Shown piece after piece: positions 32,118-42,411 of a DNA stretch of 48,202 nucleotides. How positions within the stretch are numbered: position 1 is the first letter of the stretch; every line of letters begins with the position of its first letter. Both the position numbers and the translations under genes were made by a program. The stretch lies in contig JADNRY010000444.1 in the NCBI GenBank assembly GCA_015501585.1, forward strand, positions 1-48,202, written 5' to 3'. Source of the DNA: Rhodocollybia butyracea. Taxonomy: Eukaryota > Basidiomycota > Agaricomycetes > Agaricales > Omphalotaceae. The notes under the pieces were generated by a model. That model searched no databases, was not told the DNA's origin, and saw only the letters and a program-made list of their open reading frames with translations.

Positions 32118-32732
32118 TCATCCTTCTTCTTCTTCCAGGCTGCAGTACCAGTTAGCATTGAGGCTTCTCAGAGGCGTGACAGAAACCCAATGATAGTATT
32201 TGAACCACTTACAATGGTCTAGAGACGGAGCTTCAAGCTTTTCAATTGTGCACCAACTTTCTCTTACGTTCCGACCACCGAACACACATTCCCAGCCCCA
32301 TCTGAGCCACAGTGACTGGAAGTAATTCAGCTGAAACTTGTTCAATGATCGAGCCCAGCGATTCAAATAATTCGCAGTTTCCCTCTTCACCGGTCCTAAA
32401 ATGAATACGAAGCGATCAACAAAATGAAAATAAATTCTGTGAGCGGACATTCCAGAAGAGGCCGCAAGGAGAATGGAGCACAGAAGAATTACAGTAACGA
32501 GTGGTATTGAGTATGTACTACCCACATCCATGTCCCACATCCATGTCCAGGTTCGAATTGTGCCGAGTAATACACTTCCTTCCTTCCTTCCTCCATACTC
32601 CGTGATAACGACCAAGATGCCCGAAGTCGAAGAAGCCCTTATATTATGGATAAATACTGTCATGGTAATGCTAGTGGCGCGCGAGTGGCAGGTGGGAGTC
32701 GGGACGTCAACGCGCCATTGGTGACCGGTCAC
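32118..32732 (-). CDS. Hypothetical protein with one membrane segment
   Basis: A 204-codon frame. The middle carries a hydrophobic helix (IPLVTVILLCSILLAASSG) and the C-terminal half is rich in Trp, Arg and Lys (NYLNRWARSLNKFQLNYFQS), ending in acidic EEEEG. No family is recognised and no start is certain; the N-terminal part overlaps a CTTC-tailed repeat at 32549-32592 and may be non-coding. Confidence 0.3.
   Translation of the reverse strand: MTGHQWRVDVPTPTCHSRATSITMTVFIHNIRASSTSGILVVITEYGGRKEGSVLLGTIRTWTWMWDMDVGSTYSIPLVTVILLCSILLAASSGMSAHRIYFHFVDRFVFILGPVKRETANYLNRWARSLNKFQLNYFQSLWLRWGWECVFGGRNVRESWCTIEKLEAPSLDHCKWFKYYHWVSVTPLRSLNANWYCSLEEEEG
32549..32592 (+). repeat. CTTC-tailed retroposon end
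   Basis: GGTTCGAATTGTGCCGAGTA resembles a pol III B box followed by a tail, and then comes a CTTCCTTCCTTCC run. The stretch before the run resembles the end of the insert in SET copy B (25533-25562). It is likely the 3' end of the same SINE-like family. Confidence 0.4.
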
Positions 32733-32899
32733 CCCTCTCGCTGGGGAACCATGTCAGTCAATCTGTTGCAAGAGCAACAAGGCAACAAGCAACACGCATA
32801 CGGCTCCAGGCAGACACAGAAGAGACATAGGAAGACCTGACCGGAGAGTCGCAGAAAATAGGAGAGGGGTAGGACAGAGGACGGAGTAGGCGTGGCGAC

Positions 32900-34200
32900 C
32901 AGTAGGGATAACGGTTGGAATTTGGAAGGCTAACGATCATTTAGCATTTTCGTTGTACTATATTCCGAAAGCGGTCGCCTGGTTAAGCGTAGGTTATCTG
33001 GAGCAGAAGGAGTGAAGTGAATGTCAGAGATATTCGTTAGTTCGAGGTTCGGCCGAGATCCAAATGCCACGTACGAGTCCTTTCCATTTTTTCAATAAGA
33101 ACATACCCTTCGGTCACGTAGGAAAACCATCCGTGCGAGCCCAATGCGATTTCTATACCATGGACTGGGCTATCGGTTTTTACCGCACAGTGAGAAGTCT
33201 TCCGAGGTATAACGGGCCTGGAAAGTGTCTAAAGATAATGATGTGTCATCCTTTGGTTTCTTTGCTGATGGCCTCCTAGTACTACGTGGAGAGACCAATC
33301 GAGAAAAAAAAGAAAGCGGGCGATCATAAGCGCCTAAAGATTTATAATGAGCGCTTATTGCTTCTCCTTCCCATTATTCGCTCTCCATTTCAGACGCAAT
33401 GGGTCGTCGATATCCCCTCCCCTGGTTTCAATAAAGCGAAAAAAATTCTCAACCGAGTAATCTATTCTGCTATTTGTGCTACGCGCCAGTTGACAAACGC
33501 TTCCAATTTACCACATATGGTCTCAAGGCATCCCCACCCGATTTTTTTTTACAAGTACTACAGAAAGCTCAAAGCGATATCATTTTGCACAATCGACATA
33601 CTCACCATGGAATCTTGCCCTATTACTGGACGGAATTTTGTTTCCTGTGGTGAACCCATAGTTACAAAATCGACTACTTTTCATGAAAAGACAGCATTTC
33701 TCCGCTGATTAATTGGCCCAAACTGGGGGAGCCACGTTTGTGTTTCAAGGTGTTCCCCCTTTGATTTGTCGAGTACCTGTGATCCGAAGGTAGTGCTCAC
33801 GACTATCGGGAGACGTTCCATGTGCCGAGCCTGTGAATGTAAATCATTGGTATTCATCTGATAAGCGTGGTATGTTTTCTATTCTCCGAGGCATCTGTCT
33901 TATCATCTACATATTCTCGCTACAACGTCTAGTCCTTCCTGAGACCGGAAACTTCGAAGTATCAGGCGCTCTAGATCTACACGACTCGCTAGGCAAATTG
34001 TTCTAATTCTGTTTCGGGCGGCCGAGTAGGTCACCACGATGCATCACCAGGTCTGTGATACATAAGGCAAAGATTACGCTTGAACATGCCCACCGTACAT
34101 AATGACAAGCGAGCCTAGGTAAACACTAATTTTCTCGTTGATACTGTTGATAACTGACGACTCGGTAATCACATTTAGAAGACGAAGAAAGGTAGAATCC
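32900..34200. other. No gene supported
   Basis: Open frames at 33064-33279 and 33286-33708 lack recognisable motifs. The second is Lys-rich and ends at 33708. They could be exons of an unknown gene, but I cannot connect them with splice sites. Confidence 0.35.
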
Positions 34201-34213
34201 ATCGTATCTTCCT

Positions 34214-34452
34214 TCCAGTACTCTCCTTAACCTTCCTTCCGCCACAGAAACCTACCTGCAGTAAGAGGAAATGCTGCACGATCTACATCAAGTGCTGCAA
34301 AGTCACACGCGTTACGTCGAAGTGCTGCAAATGCTGTAAACACACCAAATGCAAGCCCAGTGGCTGCAGAAAGAAAGAAGAAGAAGTGCAAAAGGTGCAA
34401 GCGCAGGCGCTGCGACTACTGCTGCAAGCTACGATTGTTGTGGCAGATGTAG
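34214..34452 (+). pseudogene. Cys/Lys-rich metallothionein-like sequence, frame-broken
   Basis: One frame gives KCC, IKCCK, SKCCKCCKHTKCKPSGCRKK. At an AGAAAGAAAGAAGAAGAAG run (about 34370-34388) the Cys-rich reading moves to another frame, KKKCKRCKRRRCDYCCKLR, and stops at 34450-34452. The two halves together have at least 14 Cys in about 60 residues with repeated CC pairs and no aromatic core, as in metal-binding metallothionein-like peptides. No ATG or upstream exon is certain. Either a slipped-repeat frameshift or a sequence error. Metal binding is inference. Confidence 0.4.
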
Positions 34453-35234
34453 AGTGAATATCAACATTAACATACAAACACGATCGTCGTCAATCAGATT
34501 TACGTTCCTCCCCCCATTATCTCTACCCCGTCTACTATTATCGACCCAATGTGCTATCCTATTGGATGCTACAGGCGGTGCTAATCGGTGGCCTAGATCT
34601 ACGGTATGTTTCAAGGTCATTTTCGTACTCGGTGCCTCTAATGGAGTTCTAGAAGATGTGCCGGATGGATCTTAGGCCTACGATGGATAGGAAGGTGTTG
34701 AACATTGAAGAGGTTTAATTACACGTGAATCAGGAGAAGATTCCTGACTCTGAGGGCTGTGGTGTACATAAAGTAGCGACAGGCATTGTCTTTTTCTACT
34801 TGAATGTATTCGAAACGTTCCTTCTGAAAATACGGTAAGACCAAGCTTCTTGTCAGTTACCCCTGGGTTGCTTCTACGGCAAAAACAATAAACTGGTTCT
34901 TTCCTTGAAAACGGAAATTTACTACTGATCAAGCCCAAATCGATGAGATGGAATAGGTAATAAATTGCACCATGGAATGATGTCTAACTCGACTTATATG
35001 TTGTCAGATTGGAAATTACCTGTGCTACAGCTGTATACTCGAGGCAAGCAAAAAAATACCAAAGAATCATCACCAGTGCGAAAAAGCTGTATTGAAAAGG
35101 TGTATCGAAGGCGTTGCACAGGACGCTTGCCTCGTTGCAGGCATGAGGAGGTTCAACATCTGAAGGAAGCTGGTGTTAGGGTAATCAATGCAAGCGGTCG
35201 CAATCATTGTCAGACAATAAGTGTTCTAGTCTAA

Positions 35235-35522
35235 ACGTCAAATCATTGCCCACGAAATGTCAGGTTCCTGGACGGCAATGAGGCGTTTGCAATATGTTTG
35301 GCAAAGATAGTGCGAAGGAAGAATCTATCACACGGCGTGGCCCGAGAGTTGAATGCCGGACCTGTATCGAGGCTTGGGATAACTACAGCAGTCAAAATTT
35401 TCACTACTAACTACCCATTCCCCCCTTACGCAGTCGAAATGAGTTTTGGAGAGAGAGCTAAAGCTGCGTATGTTGCTCCTTGCCTTGATAATGAGAAAAG
35501 ACACTCACTATGCAGTCTGTAG
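35235..35522 (+). CDS. Short unknown coding fragment, possibly two exons
   Basis: The frame NVRFLDGNEAFAICLAKIV continues to HGVARELNAGPVSRLGITTA. A possible intron (starts GTCAAA near 35390, TACTAAC branch site, ends ACGCAG) leads to VEMSFGERAKAAYVAPCL, ending at 35522. The donor is weak. No family is recognised, and no start codon is secure. Confidence 0.3.
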   Translation, partial: TSNHCPRNVRFLDGNEAFAICLAKIVRRKNLSHGVARELNAGPVSRLGITTAVKIFTTNYPFPPYAVEMSFGERAKAAYVAPCLDNEKRHSLCSL

Positions 35523-36000
35523 CAAGGTATGCTCATTCGGCGAATATTTACTGTTCATATCCTAACCCACACATGCTGCGGGTTTCAGAAAAGAACCGCA
35601 GCGAAGAGGAAGAAAGCTTCTACTACGACATCGTCCACAGCTAAACAGTCTACGGCTAGGCCTTCCAGAACTCAGCCTACCGACGACTCTGATTCAGGAC
35701 TCAGTGACCCTAATCAATCGGATCCTGGCTCTGATAACGAGTCAGAAAGGCCTCACAAGAAGCGTTCCTCCAAGACCGTTAAGAAGAAGAAAAAGTCCAC
35801 CACTCGCATCCTTGTGGGGCTTTTGGCCATCGCGGTGGGGCACTAATAGAAAAAGTCGCTCGAAGCGCAGGCGGGATCACGACGATGAGCGCAGTCATAG
35901 CTACAGGCGTAGCCATCGCCACGGGCGCAGTCACCGCCATAGCCACAGGCGCAGTCACCGCCATAGGCACGGTCATCGCCACAGGTCCCACCGTTACTGA
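35492..36000 (+). CDS. Basic, low-complexity protein with a His/Arg/Ser repeat tail
   Basis: An ATG at 35492 (MRKDTHYAVCSK) can splice (GTATGC donor, CCTAAC branch, TTTCAG acceptor) to KRTAAKRKKASTTTSSTAK, an acidic Ser/Asp stretch (DDSDSGLSDPNQSDPGSDNE) and KKRSSKTVKKKKK. That frame stops at 35846; one frame over, SKRRRDHDDERSHSYRRSH continues into the His/Arg/Ser minisatellite to 36000. The composition resembles nuclear RS-rich proteins. Real structure at the frame change is unresolved. Confidence 0.35.
35890..35998. repeat. GC-rich minisatellite, open on both strands
   Basis: Diverged units of about 24 bp built from CGCAGTCACCGCCATAGCCAC. One strand encodes RSHRHGRSHRHSHRRSH, the other VAMAVTAPVAMA-type hydrophobic repeats. 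Confidence 0.7.
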
Positions 36001-36481
36001 AATATAACTCGCATTTTCAAGTTAGATTTTTTCTGTGTTCTCCGTTCCTTACGCTAATCGGGTGTCTTTTAGGAATGTATGGTTATTTTGGTTGATTCAT
36101 ACGGTTAGTGTGGGCAGGGTGTTGTATGGTTCTTCGATCGGGAGCTTTGGATTAACTAAACATGCATTCTACAAACACGAGATTGTAAAATTAATGAATA
36201 TGGCTTATCCGTTATCTGGTTCGATCCAGGAAAAGATCTGAAGTTGTGTTCCTGCCACACCAGAACCTCGAGGCCTGAGTGTCAGATCCAACGGTTTATA
36301 CTTTCCACCGAATCATCGATAATGTCGATAATGTCTATGCATGAGAACTCCAAGCACCTCATGACCGTAACATATCGGATTTCTCGGGAATGAAGAGATA
36401 ATCGGGACAACGTATAAGCTGGACTAGGTTGAGACGTTGTAAGCACGCATAAGCTGCCAGTTCCTTGCTTCAGCATCAACC

Positions 36482-37662
36482 ATGCCGAAAGACAGATACA
36501 ACGAAGTGAGTGTCCAGTTATCCAACTGAAATAGATGTTGACTTTCAACGCTGTTATCATTCATAGGGTGATTCTGATCAGGATTCTTCGAACGAAGATA
36601 GTGGATACTTGGAGAATATCCAAACGACGTGAAGGTAGTCGTTGAAGCGCTTAAAAGCATCGAATTGAAGCAAATCAATCTCGAGAACAAGTACAACGGG
36701 AAGTCCTGAGACTGAACAAGAAGGTTGTGCCCCCCTTTTTTTCGCTGCCGCGGAAACTACTAACGCAACGAGCTCAGTATGCACACCTTCAGGAGCCGTT
36801 CTACCAACGACGAAAGGCACTCATCACCGGAAATGCGAAACCTACAACTGATGAGATCCTCGAGGCGAGAGAATACTGAAGGAGGAGATGGACTTCGAAC
36901 CCCCTCCCCGCGATTCTGCCGTTTACTCTGGCAAAGCATCCCCAACTTCTGGCTTACCGCCTTGCAGCACTCCGACGAGATATCCCCGATGATTGCTGAC
37001 CGTGACGTCGAGGTTTTGAAGCACCTTATCGATATCCAATGCATATACCACACGAGCGCTACCAATTCAAATCCAGGTTTCACACTCAAGTTCTATTTTG
37101 AGCAGAATGATTTTTTCAGCAATGCCGTCCTGGAGAAGGCGTATCACTACAAAACTGGAGGATGAAGAGAAGCAGATGCAGGGCGAGGATTATGTCATGG
37201 AGCGGGCGACCGGAACAGTAATCAATTGGAATACGACGCCTTTAACAGGGGATAATACCGAGTCATTTTTTCAATTTCTTCTACCCCCCAGTACTTCCTC
37301 CACGCGAAGACATCGAAGCGGGCAGGATTAGCGAAGAAGAGTTCGATACTATACAGGAGAACATAGACAATGATACAGAACGGGAGAAGGTATTAAAGAT
37401 GAAGTGAGCTTTAATTCATAGTGTATTTCCATATTACTGATTTTGTTCGCAGATCATTCCAAACGCTCTTGACCTGTTCATTTACCCGGCGGAAGATGAT
37501 GATGATGATGACGAAGAGAGGAGGAGGAGGAGGAGGAGGAGTAGCTTGGATCTTAGCTTAGAAACTGAAGCTTTGTTCCAGGCCATTGCGATGTACTCGA
37601 AGGCTTGTAATATTTTTAATGGCACCAATAACATCCATCGGGCTTTGTGTTTTTATTTCCAG
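36482..37662 (+). pseudogene. NAP1-family histone chaperone, multiple frame breaks
   Basis: Readable in order: MPKDRYNE (36482), an intron, acidic DSDQDSSNEDSGYLEN, the dimer-helix segment VKVVVEALKSIELKQINLE, AHLQEPFYQRRKALITGN, the NAP core SIPNFWLTALQHSDEIS, GFTLKFYFEQNDFFSNAVLE, a GTVINW strand, the family hallmark region ESFFQF/NFFYPP and REDIEAG, then after an intron at 37390-37451 IIPNALDLF and an acidic DDDDDDEE tail with an AGG run. NAP1 proteins carry H2A-H2B and assemble nucleosomes. The frame changes at least four times (near 36603, 36690, 37160 and 37270), so no full protein can be made from this sequence. Confidence 0.7.
37493..37540 (+). repeat. GAT and AGG trinucleotide runs
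   Basis: A GAT run (37493-37511) is followed by an AGG/GAG run (37518-37540) in the acidic tail region of the NAP1-like gene. One frame shift changes poly-Glu to poly-Arg, which is how the tail reads now. Confidence 0.8.
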
Positions 37663-38740
37663 TGAAGGACCGTACTACTAGAGACTCAGTTTGCCTTAAG
37701 AGCTTATCATACTTCAATGGGAGTACTTGATACGATTTTCCAGCCTGAAGGGCGCAGGATACTTGTATGCACGTTGAGACTTGTACCCTGTACATGAAAT
37801 GATCATACAATCTATAGGATAGGATAGTTTCCTGTAGAGATCGTATCTGCTATGCTTACCGTGCTTACCGTTTGCCGTCAAAAAATAGCCTTATCAAGGC
37901 GCGACCCAGCCCAAAGTTGAGGCACTGGTATTGCAAAAAACATCGATCAGGTCCATTAACTAATTTTATTCGTAGTCATTAAAAAATAGCTAAGTATTCG
38001 ATACCGGTGTCATTAGGTGTTCCATGGGCGTGTCCTCTAAATACAACAGTCGTCCCAGAAGACCTGCTCCTACTGCATCGGACCTTTCAAGACTAACTGC
38101 AATATAAAGGCTTGACACTTTTGACATCGAACAACTAAGTATGAACTTGAATTTCCGCCTCTGAAAACGTTTTGATAGTAGAAGTTTTATTGTCAGCTTT
38201 ACTGACAGTAATTTATCACTCGAGTGCGCCCGAACCAGTTTTCGGAACTTGAAGAATCGCTCGAAGATCGTATCGATGAATGTATGTGATTCACGGACGG
38301 ATTTCTACGGCCTACTCATCCTCCAGATACTTTATTATCTGCGGAAAATGCCATAGATAAGGACTTGTTTCCGCTGCATCTGACCTTTGACATGAAGCAT
38401 GGAATACGTGAAAGCACGATCACCCGTTCTGTTTGCATTCTGTTCTTCTCGATTTTGCGCCCTTATCACTTTTGAGATCTAATGAAGATCCTATCGATGA
38501 ATTTACAGACCATATTCCGTACCCATCTCGAATGCAACATTTTTTTGATACGGGCATTAAAATATCGACTTTGTGTGTTCCTGTTTCTCAGGCTGTGCTT
38601 GGTCGAAAGATATCTGCATAGCAGTCGGTTCTTGACATTCCCCGTATCACTGTCATTCTTTCTGATGTTTAGTTCGAATTTTGACGCTCTCCAGCTCGTT
38701 AAAAGCTCCCCAGAATTTTATGCTAAGTACTAAATATCGT
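37663..38740. other. No gene supported
   Basis: Only short frames; AT-rich. I found no repeat partner in the window. Confidence 0.4.
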
Positions 38741-38747
38741 CCCACCA

Positions 38748-39965
38748 TGTCTGCGAGAGCACAACAACTCATGTCTGCATCTGCTATGCCACTCCTCTAC
38801 TTCCCTCAGAGTCCTACGTCGGTTCCAAGCCCACGCTCAGGCATTTCCAGTCATTGCTGCTGCACATGGCCAGTTTACTAGTTATCCCCTCCGTATAACA
38901 AGGGGGCCGACGAAGAGTTGCTATATACTTACGCCTCATTCCTCGAAGAGCCCGTTGCTGCACTCTCTGTCAATCGGCTGCGCGATGACACCTGGGCGAT
39001 ATGCATCCCCGTCCCTATCCCGAACATCAATAGGCCAACGCTACTTGCGCTCAGCTATATGATCAAGTATGCAACTGCCTGTGACAGTGGAAACTCCACT
39101 ATTCAGACGGATACGATCCTCACCTCGAAGAAGTTGCCTGGCGGCGTAGTTACGGAGGACGCTGATCTTGGTATCTACCATCAGGACGGGACTATCGCCA
39201 AGAACGATAGCGAGACGGGGTTCGCTCCGCTTATGATTGACCACAAGCAAGCCCTTTGTCTCTCCACGACTCTCGCGATGAAATCGAGTGGTCAACTGGA
39301 CAGTGGAGCCACTATCTCGATAACCAGCACATCACTCCCAATGTTCGTGTCACTAGTAAAGAGTCTCATCTCTATGTAGTCTTTCACGTCAACGAGTATC
39401 CTACCGCGCTGACTGTTCGAAGTCTCTCTGTGAAGGTGTCTGCGACGTGGCAGAAGGAAGAAGTAGAGTTGAAGGCGATAGCAGAGGCTGAGAGGAAGGC
39501 ACGAGAGGAGGCTGCGAGACTGGCCAAGCTCGACCAGGAGAGGAGAGCCAGGGAAGCCGAAGAAAAGCAGGCTCGGGTAGAAGAGAAACAAGCTCGAGCG
39601 GAAGAGAAACAGGCTCGGGCGGATGAACTGGAGGCTAGAAGGGAAGAAAAGAAAGCGCGAGAGGACAAAAGCGCTGGAGGGACGAGGAAAGAGAGGCCCG
39701 AAAGCAGGAGGTACAGGCTCGGGCGGAGGAGAAGCAGGCTCGGGCGGAGGAGAGACAGGAACGGGAGGAGGCAAAAAATAGAATTACCATGGCAAATGCG
39801 CCGCACATTGCTGACCAAAAACTTCAAACGGTCATCAAAGATAAATTGGCTAAACTCGGTGATAAATGTACTGCTGGCTGGGCGTGGGAAAAGACCTTGA
39901 ATGGGTATCAGTGTACAGGTGGGAGCCACAGCTTCACTTACGAGGAGCTTGGTATCAGAAGGTAG
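38748..39965 (+). pseudogene. Coiled-coil protein of unknown family, two frame breaks
   Basis: A start at 38748 (MSARAQQLMSASAMPLLYF) is followed, in a different frame, by ADEELLYTYASFLEEPVAAL and a folded region to about 39265. The frame then moves to HDSRDEIEWSTGQWSHYL and SLSVKVSATW, then a long Ala/Arg/Glu/Lys coiled coil with EEKQARA repeats. Near 39680 it moves again, continuing through EEKQARAEERQEREEAKN to a small C-terminal domain with WAWEKTLNGYQCTGG and FTYEELGIRR, ending at 39965. Each break is one or two bases. The repeats are also near-identical DNA units (GAGAAGCAGGCTCGGGCGGA). Not a family I can name. Confidence 0.5.
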
Positions 39966-40319
39966 TTCGCCTGCTACTTCTTTGCCATTTCTTTACATAT
40001 AAGGTTCTACTACGATGTTCCGGGTCTTTCTGTATACTCTTGAGGTGCGTTCGCGCACGTTGATTTTTGGTTTTAATGTACAAGTATTACCCTGTCTCAA
40101 GAATTTTTTGTACCGTCAATTCGATGCCGTTTTATGTTCTTCAGCCACAGAAGCTCACCGCTCGGGAAGCACTGTACTAGGCGCCATATCAATATCCACA
40201 ACGATTACCGCCTACATTTCGTACTAGACAAACGAACTATTTTGTTCTACTTCCGACGCTCGCATCAAAACTAGTAATTTGCTTGTAGAAACGGACACTC
40301 AACTCGTTGTAGTATGTAA

Positions 40320-42070
40320 CTACAGCTCAGCAGCGCACATCCGACCATCGTGTGCAATGCTCCATGCTTCGCTACCGACACCTTTCGTGACATAGAAGAA
40401 GTTTTCTGGGTCCCACTTCCTCTTAATACCCAACAAAGTCTCGTAATTAGAGCCCCAGAAGGCTTCTTGGAAGTGAAGTTGTCGGAAATCTCCCTCGTTG
40501 GCATAGCTTCCGCTTCCCGGCGTGACAGCCTCGATCTGAGGCATAAGCCTAAAGGTCATCAGATCCTGCAGCTCAATCATGTCCTCCCAGGGTGCAGTAA
40601 AGTTCCACGGGGTGGTCAAAACAGCATGCACGAGAGCTTCGCGCCATGCGGGCGGGACGGAGGTAGTCTCGGTTGTGCCAAAGGGCTCGACGTTGGTGCC
40701 TACACCGATCCACGTAACACCCTGGTCGGCGATGCTCCGAATGGTATCGCTAATATTGGCTACGACAGTGCGAGGAATCAGGCGCCCACCGTATTGCGCA
40801 ATACCGACTTCGATACTTCCGTCGGGGAGTGGTCCAAAGTAGTTGTTATAATGTTCGAAGTACGTGTTGAACTCGGTGAAAGCGACAGTGTACTGAACGC
40901 CTAGTGAATTTAAAGCCGCAAGATATAGTGTCATGATCTCTTCGACTTGGGCCGAAGTTTTGTTATACGCAGTTAGGGGATGAACTGGAAGGATGTGTTG
41001 GTGAACGTGTATATAACCATCGTACCAGAATCGACCATATCGGCCAAAGCTTCGTGGAACGCCTGGATGCCGGCCCAAAATGTGTCATTTGAGTTATCAG
41101 TGGTATTGAAGTTCAGCGTTGCACCACCAAATATAGCGTCTGGGTGAGCTTTAACCGTCATAGAGACCAGAGCACCGTAAGTGCCGCCACCGCCGCCCCT
41201 CACTGCCCAAAAGAGATCGGAGTTTTCGACTGCACTAGCATTTACGAGCTGGCCAGATGCAGTGACCACTTCACAGCTCAAGACGTTGTCTGCGGAAAGA
41301 CCGAAGTTAGTCGAGATCGCGGAATGGCCTCCCCCTGAGTATACCCTCCGGCGAGTCCAACAGATGGACATTCCCCTCCTACCACAATGAGTCCAAGATC
41401 CTTTGTTGCTGTTAAAACATCGAAGCCCTGAACTCGGCACCAAGCTTGACGGCAGGCCCAGTATAGTCGGAGGCACTCCAGTTGATGACCTCGATGTCCT
41501 TCAAGTGATGAGTCCAGACCGCTAGTGATCCAGCTCCAGTAGAACGGCCCAAATAGTCATGGCCTGTGTTACGGATGACGAAGCGAATATTCTTGTCTCG
41601 TGCAAATGCGATAGCCGCCTGTATATCAGCAGAACCAGAAGCGTTGACCGCAAAGCGGACATAGTTGCCAAACGCGCATGATCGCGATTGGGGCTGGAAA
41701 GGATCACAACTTTGATTGGCGAAGAACGGGGCCATGACTGATGATGACGAGTTATAGCTGCATGTTAAATCAAGTTCGTTGAGAGATATTCCGGAACATA
41801 CTATAGACAATATACTTACTGGATCTCCTCGTGTTGCCATTCACCCTGAAGAGATCTACATATGTCTGGACTGAAGAATGGGTCATGACATGGTCTGCCT
41901 AGAGGAACAGTCGCGATGAGCCGACCGCCCACGGTGGTGTTGAATGCGTCCCATTCTGCTGTTGAAGGCCAGCATCTGTCGCCTGGGAAGCACTTGCAAG
42001 ACGTGGATAAGATGCTAGTCGCGGCAGTTGTGGTAAATAGCGCGGATGCAAGCTTCAGAAACCAGGACAT
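40320..42070 (-). CDS. Secreted FAD-linked oxidase (VAO/PCMH, BBE-like), frame-disrupted
   Basis: Starts at 42070 with a signal peptide (MSWFLKLASALFTTTAA). Exon 42070-41820, a GTAAGT intron of 62 bp, then exon from 41757. The PCMH FAD-binding signatures are RNTGHDYLGRSTGAGSL (the His is the usual covalent FAD site), GGECPSVGLAGG, GYTQGGGHS and WAVRGGGGGTYGALVS; the C-terminal BBE-type part has WGSNYETLLGIKRKWDP followed by ENFFYVTKGVGSEAW. These enzymes oxidise alcohols, sugars or alkaloid-type substrates and make hydrogen peroxide; the substrate here is unknown. Three single-base losses break the frame, at about 41429 (TTT to TT), 41333 (a run of six G reads as five) and 40985 (T run). All lie in homopolymers, so errors in the sequence are likely. 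It diverges from the transporter array. Confidence 0.8.
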
Positions 42071-42310
42071 GTACGACGGAGGCAAAACGAACGTATTTCC
42101 CGGCCCGAAATTTTATCACTGATCAGCGCCCACGATTTGCCCACGATCGTTAAATCATGCTGTTACATGGAATTGGCAGTGAGCGTGAAGAAAAATGTAC
42201 CACATACGGTGAACGAGCAATGCATGTGTACGCCGAGAGAAGTTCAAAGGAAAGAGTCAAAGATGTACGGTGTACCGTCAAACAAGAGCTTGCTGCTTAT
42301 GGTATCATTT

Positions 42311-42360
42311 GAGTCACGAGTACCCGTGGGACGAAAGCGCACTGACCCTTCTAACATTAA
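42311..42360 (+). promoter_or_regulatory. Conserved upstream block of transporter copy 1
   Basis: GAGTCACGAGTACCCGTGGG, then GCGCACTGACCCTTC and CATTAATCGG, recurs before all three transporter copies at a similar distance (50-110 bp) from the ATG. It was duplicated with the gene and kept, so it may include regulatory sites. Confidence 0.55.
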
Positions 42361-42411
42361 TCGGTTCTCTGTTCTTGAGCCGTGAACTTGCCCCACCATC
42401 TGAACCTCGAC

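Noticed and set aside
39292..39929. Two minus-strand Pro/Ser/Leu-rich frames
   Set aside because: Antisense of the EEKQARA coiled-coil repeat; composition is explained by that strand.
40350..40904. Plus-strand frame of 184 codons
   Set aside because: Antisense of the oxidase C-terminal region, which has clear family motifs.
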